A stretch of DNA of 64,000 nt from Unio delphinus (taxonomy: Eukaryota; Mollusca; Bivalvia; Unionida; Unionidae): NCBI GenBank assembly GCA_029339505.1, contig JAQISU010000181.1, positions 62,001 to 126,000 on the forward strand. The letters run 5' to 3'. Below are positions 12,513 through 25,091 of the stretch, one piece after another. The position numbers and the translations under genes are program-made. Position 1 is the stretch's first letter; every line of letters begins with the position of its first letter. The notes under the pieces are model-generated. The model did no database searches and was not told the origin of the DNA. It saw only the letters and a program-made list of their open reading frames with translations.

Positions 12513-12705
12513 GCAAAGATAGTAATTATTATCTTAAATAAGAGAGCATTCATTGATATTAAAGTTGGCAGAGCATCTTATACTGACATACTATTTCTAT
12601 AATTTCAGTGAGTTTGACATGACCCAATATAAATCTACAAAAATATGATGCACTTACATGAATCCTTGGAATGTATTTCATATTCTTCTTGATACTTGAT
12701 TTCAG

Positions 12706-12780
12706 AGAAAGATAAAGTGGAAGGCACAACATTGGTTCATGAGGAACAAGACTCTAACGAGAATGCTGGCATAGAACTTG
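12706..12780 (+). CDS. Small internal exon, acidic linker
   Basis: 75 nt (25 codons) between acceptor tgatttcag and consensus donor gtgagt at 12781; phase 1 to phase 1. The peptide is acidic and probably disordered (contains HEEQDSNENAG). It fits as a linker between the HEPN/coiled N-terminus and the first CARD-like exon. Short and without a known domain, so support is splice signals, phase and composition. Confidence 0.6.
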
Positions 12781-14138
12781 GTGAGTTTTATTTAGGTAAC
12801 CTTGTGGGAAAGTTTGACATACAGGGCAAGTGACTCTAGCTGCAAACAGATTATGCTGCTTGTACCCTTATCACTCTATATTTGCTTTGTCATCATTTAC
12901 GTGAAGGTTAGGGTAATATTTAATAACCGTGATATATACAAGTTTAAAAACTGTAAAAATAAAAATTGCTATGACATGTTGGCATATTGGTAGTTAGCAT
13001 TTACTTACAGATTGAAAGATAGTGGCTATTAATGTTTTCAAATAAAACCAATGAAAAAGCACATTAGGCACTGAAGAATTTAATATTTGTTATATTAATT
13101 TTCAGATGTAGATGTTTATTGTTTTCCATCCATATGACTGTATAACAAGATCATATAATTCAATCATTGTATCCATCATGTTTGATCTGTATCATGTTGT
13201 TTATCATGCTGCATTCAGTTTCTTTGACAAACAGATTTGATTGTTCTAGTCAGTCTTTAAGAGGATTATAAAGAGATTAACCATTAAGAAATGATGCTGA
13301 CCTGTCCATACCCTGCTCAATCTTGGCAAATAATGAAAACTTTTTTTCCAAAATGTGTTTTAATAATTTTAGCAAATATTCCTTAAGTTAAGGATGTTGT
13401 GTGTTCTTGTTGTCTATTTCTTTAAAAAAAAACTTGCTTCAAGTACTTGGGTAAGACATTACCCTAAGATTACCATTCTTAAATTATTTGTTTGAAAACA
13501 TTTAAACCATATGACTGGGTAGGAGTACCTTTTGAAAAAATTGAAGATAAGTGTTGCGGTAGATAAATATCCTATTCATTTTGTGCATTTCAAACCTGGA
13601 TCAAAATTTATGGATGGTTTGTGCTTAGGTAAGGAAGAAACCTATTTGTCTTTGATTCAAAGTTCAGAGGTAAAGGTCATTATAAATGAAGGAAGCAAAA
13701 TGTTCTCTGCATATTAGATTTAGTTCCTGGTTATATACATTAACAGAAAGTTTTGGATGACTTGAACTAGAGGTCTATTTAAGACCTATTCATTTAGGGC
13801 CAGTGTTAAAATGGGAGTTAAAGTGTGTGCATTAGCATGATAGGTGCAAAAATACTCCCCCTCCAAACAATTCAACACCCTGACTTTAGTCCTTGCAGTT
13901 TCCAATTCAAGAGATGTGTTAACTCCAATGATTTTGTTTCTTCATGGCATGTATTTGTAAACAGAAAGCACTTATGAGAGGATGCTGCTGTAGGTTAATG
14001 CGTTTTATCAAAAGTTCACATTTAACAAAATATATAATTTATGTTGGAGTGCATTTTCCAACATGTAATGTTCAAATGTTTAAATGGTGTCCTGCAACTT
14101 ATGACTTGAAAACAAGATGAGGTGTCCCATAACATACA
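12781..14138. other. Intron, nothing recognised
   Basis: Short frames here have no protein-like features. Confidence 0.45.
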
Positions 14139-14363
14139 GTGAACAAAAATGGTGAATTATGTCGCGTTGAAGAATTAGATAACAGAATGAGAAAAATCGC
14201 TAATGAATTTGCTTTGCAATTTCCATTTTCAAAAGAGATTTCATTCAATGAAAAACTACTCGCGGATAGCTTCACAATTCCATCAGTGTTTACTCACTTC
14301 GCAAGAGAAAAAAACTCATGGCGTCCATTTTATCAACCACGAAGCCAATTTTTCTTTGAATGA
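14139..14363 (+). other. Short open frame converging on the PLA2-like fragment
   Basis: 74 codons, protein-like composition (begins MNKNGELCRVEELDNRMRKI), higher GC than the flanks, and ending tail-to-tail with the minus-strand PLA2-like piece. Convergent gene pairs are usual in Polinton-type elements, so both may derive from one insertion. No family recognised; could be chance. Confidence 0.3.
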
Positions 14364-14530
14364 TTTATCAGAAATAGCATTCAACGCATGAATTAATTTC
14401 ACATCCGCGAGATGTCTATGTTGAAGATTGCTGTTTTTATAAGCAGCATCATGAACATGACACGCCTTATCAATAGCGTTTATTGGTGCCCCAATATTCT
14501 ATGTTGATTGTTTCCGTTTAGGGTAATAAA
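14316..14530 (-). pseudogene. Phospholipase A2-like fragment (parvovirus/Polinton-type)
   Basis: Minus-strand frame from about 14497 down to a stop at 14316-14318. It carries an Ala-Ile-Asp-x2-Cys-x3-His-Asp-x2-Tyr cluster followed about ten residues later by an Arg-His-x-Ala-Asp block, the signature of the secreted-PLA2-like domain of parvovirus capsid proteins and of Polinton/adintovirus-type elements. The His-Asp pair is the catalytic dyad and a Gly-rich calcium loop is expected just upstream; here that side is broken by a stop (around 14502) and an apparent frameshift. Only this domain is visible, so it is a degraded endogenous viral or Polinton remnant. Confidence 0.55.
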
Positions 14531-14739
14531 AGAAGCTATAGATTCTGGGAAAAGGGTTAAAGGTTATGGTAAGTCTAATATGTTATAGTGGTTTCTGTAC
14601 GTTAAATTTAAGGGGGCTAGGACTATTAAACACACAATCACTACTTCATTTCTATACACCAACTCAAAGGCAGAGCATATTATGATATGATGCCTGTCCA
14701 TCTGTCCAACTATTATTTGTACCAAGTTTTTTTGGGCAC

Positions 14740-16590
14740 AATAACTTGAGTTGTCCCGCATGTATAGTTTCCAAACTTGATGGATGTCTTTCACTTAGGA
14801 TAATAAAGAACCCCATCAATTTCAGAGTTTGATACTCAAAGGTTTGATCTCTGTGGTTAAAGAAGGAATTTAAATTGGTTTTCATACAATGACACAAGTT
14901 CTCCACATTGTACATTTACAAAACATTGTAATGTCTTGTACTTGTTGTATCTAAGTGGACCTAATGGTTTTGGGTTCAAGAGCTCCAACATCATGCACTG
15001 ATTAAAAAAAGGTCTCAGCTCATTAACTTAAACTCTTGACAATCTACAGTAACAAACTGTGCGGATCACTTACATTTTGGGAAGAGAAGGAAACCTTTTG
15101 ATTTCAGATGCACAAGAGCAATATGGTTGAAAGAAAGAAAGAAATGATTTCCACACAATAACCAAATTTCTTCATCATCTACAGTTACCAGACTTTCTGA
15201 GTGGTTTCAGTGTATCCCCCAGGCATGTAAAAGTAAGGGTAAAATAAACCCAACCTTGGTGTCAGAATAGGGGAATTAAAAAAAAATGTGGGGGTAAAAA
15301 ATGTAGTGACAAAATTGTTCAGCTTGATATAGGATATTGCAACTTGCACAACATACTCTCGCTGTCTCTAAAAATAAAAATCAACATGCACAATTAACAC
15401 ACAAATGCATTGTCCATTCAAAGAATAATTTTTTTTGTTCATTATTCTTTTAGTTTAAGGTCTTTTTGGTTTAAAGTCTTACTTTTAACAGTCTCCTTAT
15501 AATCTCTTTGAAGCAATATTAAAGATGACCACATTACATATAGGCCAATACAAAAAGCCAAATAAAAGCTTTTTAACCAAATGACAGTTAATTTACTGCC
15601 TGTCATAAAATGTACAGTCATTGGTTTCATTGAACTTCATCCCAAAACAGATTTATTCAAAATTTAAAGAGGCTAATTATTCATTTAAACTTTAATAAGT
15701 TACACTTGAACTTACAACTCTTTCTTTTATTGCAGCAAAGTTACAAACCAACAAAATCTGCAATGACCCCTGACTTCATTATCCAGATAACGCATTTGTC
15801 TCTGATTTCTTTGTTGTGAAAGAATGTTTTGGGTGATAATGTGTTCTCCAGATATCTTGTGGTGAACAAGGGCAGATTTTTAAAAAATTCTTAAACTCTG
15901 TCATGAAAAGATTATTCACTTCTGCAGTCTTCACAATCACACAATCAGCAGTTGCAAGCTGCTCTGTCATAACATTTCCTATGTTAGTCTGGTTCCCTGT
16001 TTCATATGCTCGAATAGCAATGTACTACACAGGGAGTATATGAAACAGAGAACCAAACTATACCTATGCCCAAAGTATGCTTGAAGTATACACTATGCCA
16101 TTTCTCATCCAAATGGTAGGTATTAAATCAATCCTTATCACATTATGCAAATTCTTAGCATAAAAAAATGCACAGTAACAAAATGTGTGCATCAGTTTTA
16201 TCCAGTGAGTGTCCCTAATGCACAAATGTACATAAAGGCAAATACTGGGTTTGTACTTTTCGTATGGAATTATCGTATTGATTTTGGATCAAAAAGGTAA
16301 AAGTCAATGTTACTTTGACTAAACGAATAAAAATGGTTTCCATACAAGAATATTTGTTCTGCATAACATACCTGGGTTATGCTTCATAGATGGCATGCAG
16401 TTGTGGTAAGGAGGAAATCTATTGATTTTGAGGTCAAAAGGTCACAGAGTGAAAGAAGAAAAATAGTTTCCACACATTAAAAGTTAGTTCTACATCGTAA
16501 AACTGGACCAAGCTTAGTAGATGGTTTAAATGTTGGGTAAGAAAGAATTTTGTTGATGTTGGAGTTAAGTGATTAAAGCAAGAAAAAATA
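14740..16590. repeat. Decayed ~128-bp repeat units
   Basis: Clearest in 16320-16590, where atggtttccatacaagaata (16332) recurs as atagtttccacacattaaaa (16460) with shared gatttt(g)aggtcaaaaggtcac and gctt.atagatgg blocks; single decayed units lie at 14750-14900 and about 15120-15230. This resembles a repeat very common in bivalve genomes. Confidence 0.45.
15985..16060. repeat. Inverted repeat / hairpin, 27-bp arms
   Basis: Arms 15985-16011 and 16034-16060 pair at about 24 of 27 positions with a 22-nt loop. Could be a small foldback element or a structured intronic RNA. Confidence 0.7.
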
Positions 16591-16599
16591 CCCGATTTT

Positions 16600-18799
16600 C
16601 TGCTCAACCTATTGCAGCTACCAGTAGGTAGGATATCCCCTTTTCCCTCTGTATGGGTTGTTCTCATTAGCGAGAGCACTTTTATTGAGAGGAGCTTTTT
16701 CATGGGAATTTTGGCACATGAGGTTAAGGCTAATGCTTCCTCTTGGGCCTATTGGAATCACTGGTTTGATACTAGCTTTGGATCCTTTTTCCATCAACTT
16801 GAATTTTTACTTGAGGAATAGATGTTTTAGCTTGGATAATGAAAATGGATCTGAATAAAGCAGTGTAACAGTAGCAGGTAAGTATTACATAAGTAAAATT
16901 AGTTTTACCCCCCACAAACAAATACATGCAATATGAAGCCCTACCATTTAGATTTCCAGTCAAAATATGCTTCAGTTGCACAAAGATAAAAGATATTTTT
17001 ATGGTGTGTGTATATAAAAGTAGTGCATCCTTCTCATCACAAAACTCCTGGAGCTTTATAGCTAATCTATTAATTTATATCTCTTGTTTCACTTTCATTT
17101 GTCAAATATGGGTTTCTTTTGAGTATAATATGGGCATATTGCTCCAGGTGAACACATTTCTTCCCATCCAGTTCTTTAAAATACAGGTATGAAACATTCT
17201 TGAACAGAAAGAGCACAGATCATTCTGATGTACTACATCATAGGCCCATGTGGATTGAAAATAGTCATGCATTTTGCAGAGTTCATGTTGATAAGAATCT
17301 AAGCAAGTGAAAGCAAGCTAAACACATTTGTTCTGTAATAAACCCATTAATTTCCCTTTTACAGAGAACAATATATTATTTGCAACTTACATATGAGAAG
17401 TTATTTATAGTATAATTATTCATTCTCACTCCTTGGACTACTGTTGCAGATTATGAGGAAGTACAACTGATATTATATTAAAATAATCCACCAAGTTTAA
17501 AAAGGTGTGGCAAGAATTATCCTAAATTAGCAATTATACCATTCAGAAATCTACTCTAGATATAAAATTACAGATTAGCCGACCAGATGTTCATGTTAAT
17601 GTTCAAAGTAAAGAATTAACTTTGTCCACAATATTTGAATGGTATGTTTTATTTCAAGTCAGAAAAACTATCAAAGGACTCAAGTTGAGATCAGTTAAAA
17701 AGGATCGTTTCCAGAAACAAATACTTTTTTGTTGTTATTCTCTGGAATGAGTTCATAAAGCAATTAGATCAGTAAACAAATCTAAATCATTAGAAATATT
17801 GAAATACATGCATTGCAGTTTATTTAGTTGATGTATTCCATAAACACTTTGCGCTTTTATTTTTAATGTATTTAAGCATGCTTAAATATTTTGTTTTAAA
17901 ATGGTTTCCCCTCTCTTGTGTAATTACAATAGTTTGTCCTGATGGTCTCATGAGAATAGTATATTATAGTAAGTGTCCCTCATCAAATCAAAGAAAGTAT
18001 TTGTTATTATACCTTTTATCAAAGTAAAATTTCCCATATATCTAATTGAAAATCCTGCCACAATGTTTAAAATAAGAAACAATATATCGATGCTGATTTA
18101 GTTATGAAATGTATCATACAGTCATGTTTCATGTGAACATATATGTATGTAATTAATTCCTAAAATTATAATAATAAAATTAACACCTTAGAATATTACT
18201 AATGACAGATCCATTTAAAACTTTATAACATTGTACACCGATCTAAACAGTGTGAGAAATGTGGCTAACACAAGCTGAGTAGCAATTGTGGGAAGTTTAT
18301 TTGCCTTGTCCAATTAGCTAATAATGATTTTTATTAGGACATACTGATTAGATAAAAAGAATTAGTGAAGTCCTTTTTCATGAAAACTTTATCTTTGTTT
18401 CATTCAACAAGTGACAATAAAAAGGATTTTGACAAATGATTTTGTCTTCATGACACAATATTGCAGTGTAAACAAATGTTGTGGTCATATCATCAATGAG
18501 AGATGCATTCTTTCGAGAACTGTGACTTTATGGTACTGCATCAGAATATGGTAGCATCAAATTAGATTGTGGGATGATAGATCTCGACTTTTGTCAGACT
18601 TTACTGGTACTAGTAATTTGTGTAATGTGAGGAAAAAGGTGGAGATCTACTTGCTGGTCTATGATGGAGTGGGATCAATCTCCTAAACCCCCCCCCCCCC
18701 CCCATCTGAGTATTATTTGACCATTACATGACGTTTCATTGAGTAATGCCTGCATTAAATTGATAAGAAAATGGCTTATTTTCTGAGAAATTTTGCAGT
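16600..18799. other. Intron, nothing recognised
   Basis: Only a poly(C) tract at 18689 stands out. AT-rich. Confidence 0.45.
18689..18704. repeat. Poly(C) tract
   Basis: About 16 C in a row in an AT-rich setting; prone to length error in assembly. Confidence 0.9.
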
Positions 18800-19040
18800 T
18801 GATATGTTCATGACATCAGAGGTCCAATAGACATATGATATCAACAGTTCATGACATCAGAGGTCCAATAGACATATGATATCAACAGTACAATAAACCC
18901 CATTCCAATGCAGTTGTACAAAATTTTATAAAATATTAAATGAAAGTCACATGCTGCTTACAAAAGAATGAAAGGACACAATTCTCAACATATTTATTCC
19001 TAGAACAATGGCCAGAAACCAGTTGCAACTCGTAATAACT
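18800..19040 (-). repeat. Interspersed repeat, copy 2, with 41-bp tandem duplication
   Basis: Reverse-oriented relative of 1560-1800. A 41-bp unit beginning ttcatgacatcagaggtcca occurs twice in a row at 18807-18847 and 18848-18888. Confidence 0.55.
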
Positions 19041-19764
19041 GTGACAAGGAAGATTCATCAAACAAGATGATACCAATGGGGTGGTCACATGATACAAGAC
19101 CAAGTTATTTTTAATTTCATGTTGGAGATATCAGAATATTTGCACATACAAAATAATATAAAAAATATTTATAGCAGTTTTTAATAGTTTGTTTTCATAG
19201 TTACTGAAAGAGATATCCCCAATTGTTGACTGACTTGAGATTTTGGATAGGGTCATATTTATAGCCAAAAGGCCTAATTTGTTTATATTTTTTTTTACTC
19301 TGGTCGATTTAACCCTCCACATTAACAACCTAGAAATGAAAGCTGTACTTCTATCACTGCAAGGGTGGATTGATAAATAAGGTGTCATTGTATCAGTGAT
19401 GCAAAAATGCTTCTTTTGTGCTGCATTTAGATTTGTAAGATTAAATAGCCAATACCGGTAGCTTGTATAATTTCATGCATATTTTTCTTAGCATAATCAC
19501 AGTTCACCTTGAAAGCTGTAGAGTCTCTATAAATCACATGAATCCCTGCACTCCCTGATTTGTTCTATCCTACCTTTTCTTTAAAACATGAGTGGATAAT
19601 TAAATTTGGAGTTAAAATTTACAATTGGCAGTATATGAGCTTGTTATCATGATTTTGTTTTCATTTAAAATGAGAAGAAATATCTCTAAATATTAAAACT
19701 GAAAAAATTAAGTTAATGAGTTACTTTTCTTCTAAAGAATGTCATATTTTCTTTTGATTTGTAG

Positions 19765-20070
19765 AGATGCCACAAGGTATGGAGGGTAAAATTTGTATAA
19801 TCAAGTGTTTTGTTGACTTGAAACTTGAATTAACAAGGGACATAGTGATGGATATTGCCAAAGAGCTTTTTCGGAAGAAAAAGCATAAAGATGTGCTTGA
19901 AGATCTTCATCAAGCTGGGACAAGAAGACTTTGCATTGACCGACTTCTCAAAAGAGTTCTTCAATTGGAGGCATCAGGATTGAAGATCTTTTTTGATTTG
20001 CTGAAAAGGAAGTGCCCAGAGATAGCCCAAAAACTAGCAGAAATTGAAGTTACAGACAAGGACTTGGAAA
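19765..20070 (+). CDS. CARD-like exon 1
   Basis: 306 nt (102 codons), acceptor tgatttgtag, donor gtaagt at 20071, phase 1 to phase 1. The peptide is a compact all-helical domain. Its second half (RLLKRVLQLEASGLKIFFDL then KRKCPEIAQKL) matches the CARD helix 4-6 pattern of a leucine-rich RLL..V segment followed by F..L....P.LA..L. CARDs assemble by homotypic helical interactions in inflammasome, RIG-I and caspase pathways; a partner here is unknown. A DEATH or other death-fold assignment is possible. Reading on past the donor gives a stop at 20175. Confidence 0.72.
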
Positions 20071-20899
20071 GTAAGTTTTTACATTCTTGGTTTTTGATGA
20101 GGATAAATTACCAATCTGTGTGGATTTTTTTAAAAATTCCTATCTCCCTGATTGGAGACATTAAGATTAAGTGTTGATGTTTTATAAGAATGTGGCAGAT
20201 GAAACATGTTTGAAAACTTTCCAAGGGTTATAAAATATACTCTTACCCTTTCCACCATCAAAAGAACATTTATCTGTTTTTGCACAGTATTAATCAGGAA
20301 GACCATGGCTGAAGATTGCTATGGGTAGACTTTATAAATTGCACTGTATGAAAAAGAAGATTGAATCCTAATGAAGACAGTGCATGGGAATTTTACAGAA
20401 TACTTTCAAATGATCAAATGGATTACTGGAATACCTTAAATAGCAGAGTAGGGCTCAATGTAACCTGGAAGTGATGAAAGAAATAAATAAGTTTATTTTG
20501 TACATATTGGTTTAAATGCCAAATGACGTACAGTAATTTAATCAAGATTTTTACATGAGAAAATTGGGTTGAAATGCATATTTATTCAGCAGTTAAAATC
20601 AATGATTTAGTTTACTTACTCATGTCTAAAAAGAAATATTTTGTTATTTAGTTTTATCAATCAATTATATCAGCCTACAGCTTTCATTTCTCATTGGACT
20701 ATTTATTAGATTGTGGTGAAATGGATAAGCCGATAATGAGATCTGTATGTATTGTTTATTATTTGTGTGAGTATAGTGCATTGTGAGATATAAGAGTAAG
20801 TTTTAAGCTGGTATTAGCAGAATTGTTGTTAGCATCAACAGCAGTAAAGTTTTGTGCTAAATCTATTGAAGTCATCTGTCTTCTACATCAGTTGCAGCT

Positions 20900-21900
20900 T
20901 TCAAGGGAACCTTTGTCACCATAGATCTAATATGTATGCTGTGATATGTTAGGTGCTCCTATCTTGTCTGATTAAGCAGAACATTATTTACATCGTGTGA
21001 AAAGTGTTAAATCATTGCTTTAAAACTTTTGAAAGTTAAACTTCTAGATCAGTGATTGCATTCAATTCAGACTTGGGTATAATTATATTACTATTGGCCT
21101 GAGTTTATACTCTGATATGGTTGGTGTTGCTCTCATGCTTGTCTTACCTGCTTAAGCAAGGCTTTGTTCATCATGGTCATTAACAGTCAGGTTTTATGCT
21201 AAAGATTTTGAATGTCACTTATCAGTTGTTGGATTAAAGAGAAACTTTAGGATAATGTCCCTCTAGGTATTCATCTTATTGGATTATGCTAGGAGTTCTA
21301 GGGGGCCTCGAGTTTCCGAGTGGTCAAAAGCGCTCTCCATGACGGATCACTGCCATCTCACCTCTGTCTGCGTGGGTTCGAGTCTATGATTCGGCTGATG
21401 TAGTTATGTGAGAAAGCTTGCTAGTAGGTTCTCGTGGGTTGGTGGTTCTTTCTGGTTCTCGTGGGTTGGTGGTTCTTTCCAGGGGTTTACCTGGGTTCTT
21501 CCTCACCAATAATACTGGCTCCCATGTATAGCCTGTCGTGTGCTGAAAAATGGCATTAAACCTTACAACAACAACCACAACAACTAGGAGTTCTAGTCTT
21601 GCTTGTGTCGTTTGCTTAATCAGAAAGCTTGTTGCATACGGTACAAAATGATATAATTTTGGAAGATTTTGAAAGGCACTTTTCTTCTATATCAGTTGAT
21701 ACATTAAACTAATGCTTTATAATAATATTACTGCTGGTTTAATGTTTATACACTGATGTGCTAGGTGTTCCTAATGTACCTGCCTTGCCTGCTTGAGAAT
21801 GTTTCATTACTGTAAATCATATCCAAATATTTTAACGTCAGATCTTCAGCATCAGTTCAATACAACACTCAAATTTCTATAGGTTTAAACTTCATCCATT
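20900..21900. repeat. Degenerate ~240-bp periodic repeat interrupted by a SINE
   Basis: Recurrent phrases at roughly regular spacing: (g/c)tgatatgtta.gtgctcct, cttg(t)ctg.ttaagcag/agc, then ttttgaa.g..ac.t, then catcagttg. Highly diverged; an old tandem array in the intron after exon 19765. Confidence 0.4.
21302..21583 (+). mobile_element. tRNA-derived SINE with 13-bp TSD
   Basis: Flanked by perfect CTAGGAGTTCTAG duplications (21289-21301 and 21584-21596). The head carries pol III box-like sequences (A: gagtggtcaaaagcgc; B: gggttcgagtc), of tRNA-Leu/Ser type; the tail is (aac)n. A 27-bp piece of the body (ggttctcgtgggttggtggt...) is duplicated at about 21428-21480. Spread by LINE machinery. 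Confidence 0.9.
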
Positions 21901-22629
21901 GATTTGAAAGGAGAACCTGTCTTGCTTGCTTAAGCAGAATAAAGAATATGCTGCAACATGGTCAACAACATAATTGTGAACATTGACCAAAGTTTGGTAC
22001 AAGGATTATATTGACAAGCATTGAGGTTGTGTCTAGTTCTGATGTCATTGATGACATTTCAATGGATGTGGATCCTAATTCTTGTTCTTAGAATAAGTCT
22101 GGTCATCAGTTGCAGCAATTTATTCTGATGCCCAGCCTCTAGATAAGTTATGCATGGATCTGAATCACCTGGACTATAAGAATTATTGTCATGGTCAGTA
22201 AGTAGCAGCCATGTCATGTTGAAATTAATAAAAAAAATATATAAATTTGACATGATATAAATACCTTATTTGTTCTTTTAATAGTTCATATTTTCATTAC
22301 ATAAATAGCATGTACTAAGTGCCGATATTCATGTATTCTTAAAGCCAGTGAGTGATTGGCTACATTTTGTCCTTTTGTCTGGCAAGACCATTTGATTGTG
22401 GATAGAACCAGTAGGGACTTGCATGATATTTTGGTGAGCTTCACATTCCTTGCAGCACACAGAATTATGCTATTTTAAAGTTGATTCATTTTTACAAATG
22501 GAAAGATTTTGAAGACATGCATTCAGTCATGAAGGTGGAAAGGAATTTAGATGTTAGTATTAAATATTTTAGTTACATTATAAACAAACAAAAAATGTCT
22601 TACAAGTGTTATTTTTCTTCTTTTTTAAG

Positions 22630-22965
22630 ATTTCACACAAGTCAGTGAGTCAGTACAAGAGGTTCCACAAAGAATACAAAATGGTTTAAAGTTTGAGCAA
22701 CTGGATGTAGAGTTCTTCCAATGCCATTTTAAGGATATACCTGAGAAAGTTGATAAAAGAGCTGATGTGCTTCTAACCCAGTTTCGTATTAGCATTTGTG
22801 ACCATTCACAAATGATGCAATACAATGATCCAGTGAAAAAGATACATGCCTTGCTGGAAAAAATACAGTCATGTCATTTCGACTCAGACTCAGAGGTTCA
22901 AAGTGTGCTGGGATCCAAGTTATACCAGAAGTGGCAATGTTTCAAAGTTGATGGATCTAGACAGG
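22630..22965 (+). CDS. Internal exon of unrecognised fold
   Basis: 336 nt (112 codons), acceptor ttttttaag, donor gtaaga at 22966, phase 1 to phase 1. Open throughout, with balanced protein-like composition, predicted mostly helical, several Cys/His residues (CHF, CDHSQ, CHFDSD) but no clear zinc-binding spacing. It lies between two CARD-type exons and could be a divergent death-fold or linker domain. I do not recognise a family. A profile search of this peptide alone would settle its class. Confidence 0.65.
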
Positions 22966-25091
22966 GTAAGACATTAAAAATGGATTTAAAGGTAATGGAA
23001 AAGACAGTTCAAACAGGCCAGGACCAAAATCATATCTTTCCTGTAAATGTCTAATAGATGTCTGTCTTTTTCTTTCCTGTCATTCTCTAAACAACTCTGT
23101 ATTTAAGCTATACATCTCAATTTCAACTTCTGAGTTTTAGTGACAAGTTTACATAATATAATCAGTATATTTTTATATCATAATGACTGTATTGTAATAC
23201 CCACTAATGATGAAGACAACATTTAACTTGAAATGTTTGTGAAAAATGAGAAGTCAGAGGTCAAACATGAATGATAACAAGTAACTTAAGTGCATTATTT
23301 CATCACCACATGACACTTGGTAATTTGATAATTCTCTTCAGTTGGCATTTTACAGGAAGAAGTAGCATCATTTAGACGTTATGCACACTTTTAGGTTCAG
23401 TATTTTGTACACATTTTATAGTTAAAATTGATGATGTTAAAGATGATTTTAAATTCATTATTACAGGTGTCTATTTCAACCATGATTCATACTTTGGTGT
23501 ATTGTGTTTTTCTTAAGGTGCACATGGAAGTTTGTGTTCAGAAGTCTTTTAATCATAACATGTATGTTATTTACGAATTTATTCTGGACGTACATGAATA
23601 CAACAACTCTGACATCATTACCATCGCTGAGGAATACTATAAGTAATTTGTTCGCAGCTTGAACAGCGATTTTTACAATTGGATATTGTTTATGGGCAGG
23701 TGTCCAGTATAAATTTCACAGTATTGATGATGAAGTCTTAAGGAGCTTTATAAACTCCAAAATCTAATGCAAGTAACTTGCATAAATATTAAAATATTTA
23801 GAATAATGCTCATGGAAAATAACATCACAGGGCACCATATAATCACATATAGGCTTTTTAATTGGTAAATATAGCAATAAACAGTATTCACCTTGGTATT
23901 AGCATTTAACTTGTAATGACTATAAGCCTTAATTATTTTAACCAGTAATTTTATATTAGAGTTACGGTAAATGTTGTGACAAAAAAATTACATCAATATT
24001 TTCATGTACTATAAGTCTTGGTACAACTTTAACATTTTATTCTTTTAATCAATTAGTGTATTTTATTAATTATAACATTTTGAAATAAGAAAAGACTACA
24101 TTTTGGTTTTTAAGAGACTATACTCATGAATTATTACATGGAAATGGTATAAAATAATATAATTTGTTTGAAAAGTCAATATATTTATTTTCCTGTTTTC
24201 GTATATTTTTTCTAGTATTTACGCAACATCCATCTGTACCAATTATAAAAACAAAAGGCATAAAGTATTAATAAAATAAGCAAAACTTAGTCTTTTCATT
24301 CATTGACTTATGTAATTTTCAGACAGTTTGCATTTCATAAAAATAGCTTCCTGTTTGTTGCAATATGGTTCTAATGCGATTTTAAAATTTTAAATGAAAA
24401 ATAAATTGACTGCTTTGTCATGCAGCATTGTTATCGCTAATCACTTCTTCAAAACATGACTTAAATTCATTTAACAATCTTAGATCTGTATGTGATCAAG
24501 TTATTTTCAGATGGTTTGCTTTTCAAAATTAACTCTATTAAGTTATCATTTGTTTGTTATAAGTCTGTTGATGTGAATTTTAAACATGTACACTTGACCT
24601 GTTTTATGCAAGAAAATTAAAATTGCAGTCATCTGATTAGGATTCTATCCTGATATTTAGACAAAAGTTTTATATTTCATACAGATAACTTCTGTTTTTG
24701 TTGCAGTATGGCTTTATTTGAAATATATTTCTTTTGGACTGTTTGTAATAAGATGCTATGCATAAATGCTTTAGCTCGTGTATAAAAAGTTCAAAATCTG
24801 ATTAGGAATCTAGCCAGATTTTGGATATAACGTTTAATGAAATTGCATGAAAATGGTAATCAGTTTTGTTACAACATTGTTCTGATCAACATCTTCAAAC
24901 ACAATTTCAGAGAATTTTAGTGAAATGTCAGCAAATGGAAATTCCCCATTTTGTTTGAGCAGCACCCTGATGTGCACTGAGATTTGTTTAAAAGTTTTAT
25001 TTGTTTTTCCATTTGTTATGTCCCGTTGTATTTGTTGAGTTGCATCTGGATTTAGCCACCTATAGTAATTTTTATTTTGTTATTCACTGGA
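22966..25091. other. Intron, nothing firm
   Basis: A frame at 23428-23646 is open but has the wrong acceptor phase for this gene; otherwise featureless AT-rich DNA. Confidence 0.45.

Larger units (their letters stand above)
8772..12705. other. Introns with no other recognised feature
   Basis: Apart from the exon at 10953 and the TA array at 12421, only AT-rich intronic sequence is seen. Confidence 0.5.

Noticed and set aside
12421..12541. Long Tyr-Ile repeat open frames on both strands
   Set aside because: Simply the translation of a (TA)n microsatellite; the same applies to 51459-51517.
17450..17481. Phase-compatible mini-frame after an AG (DYEEVQLILY then stop)
   Set aside because: Could be an alternative last exon but has no poly(A) signal or domain; too short to support.
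23428..23646. 73-codon frame ending NNSDIITIAEEYYK
   Set aside because: Possible acceptors are phase 0, not matching the phase-1 donor at 22965, and no domain is recognised.
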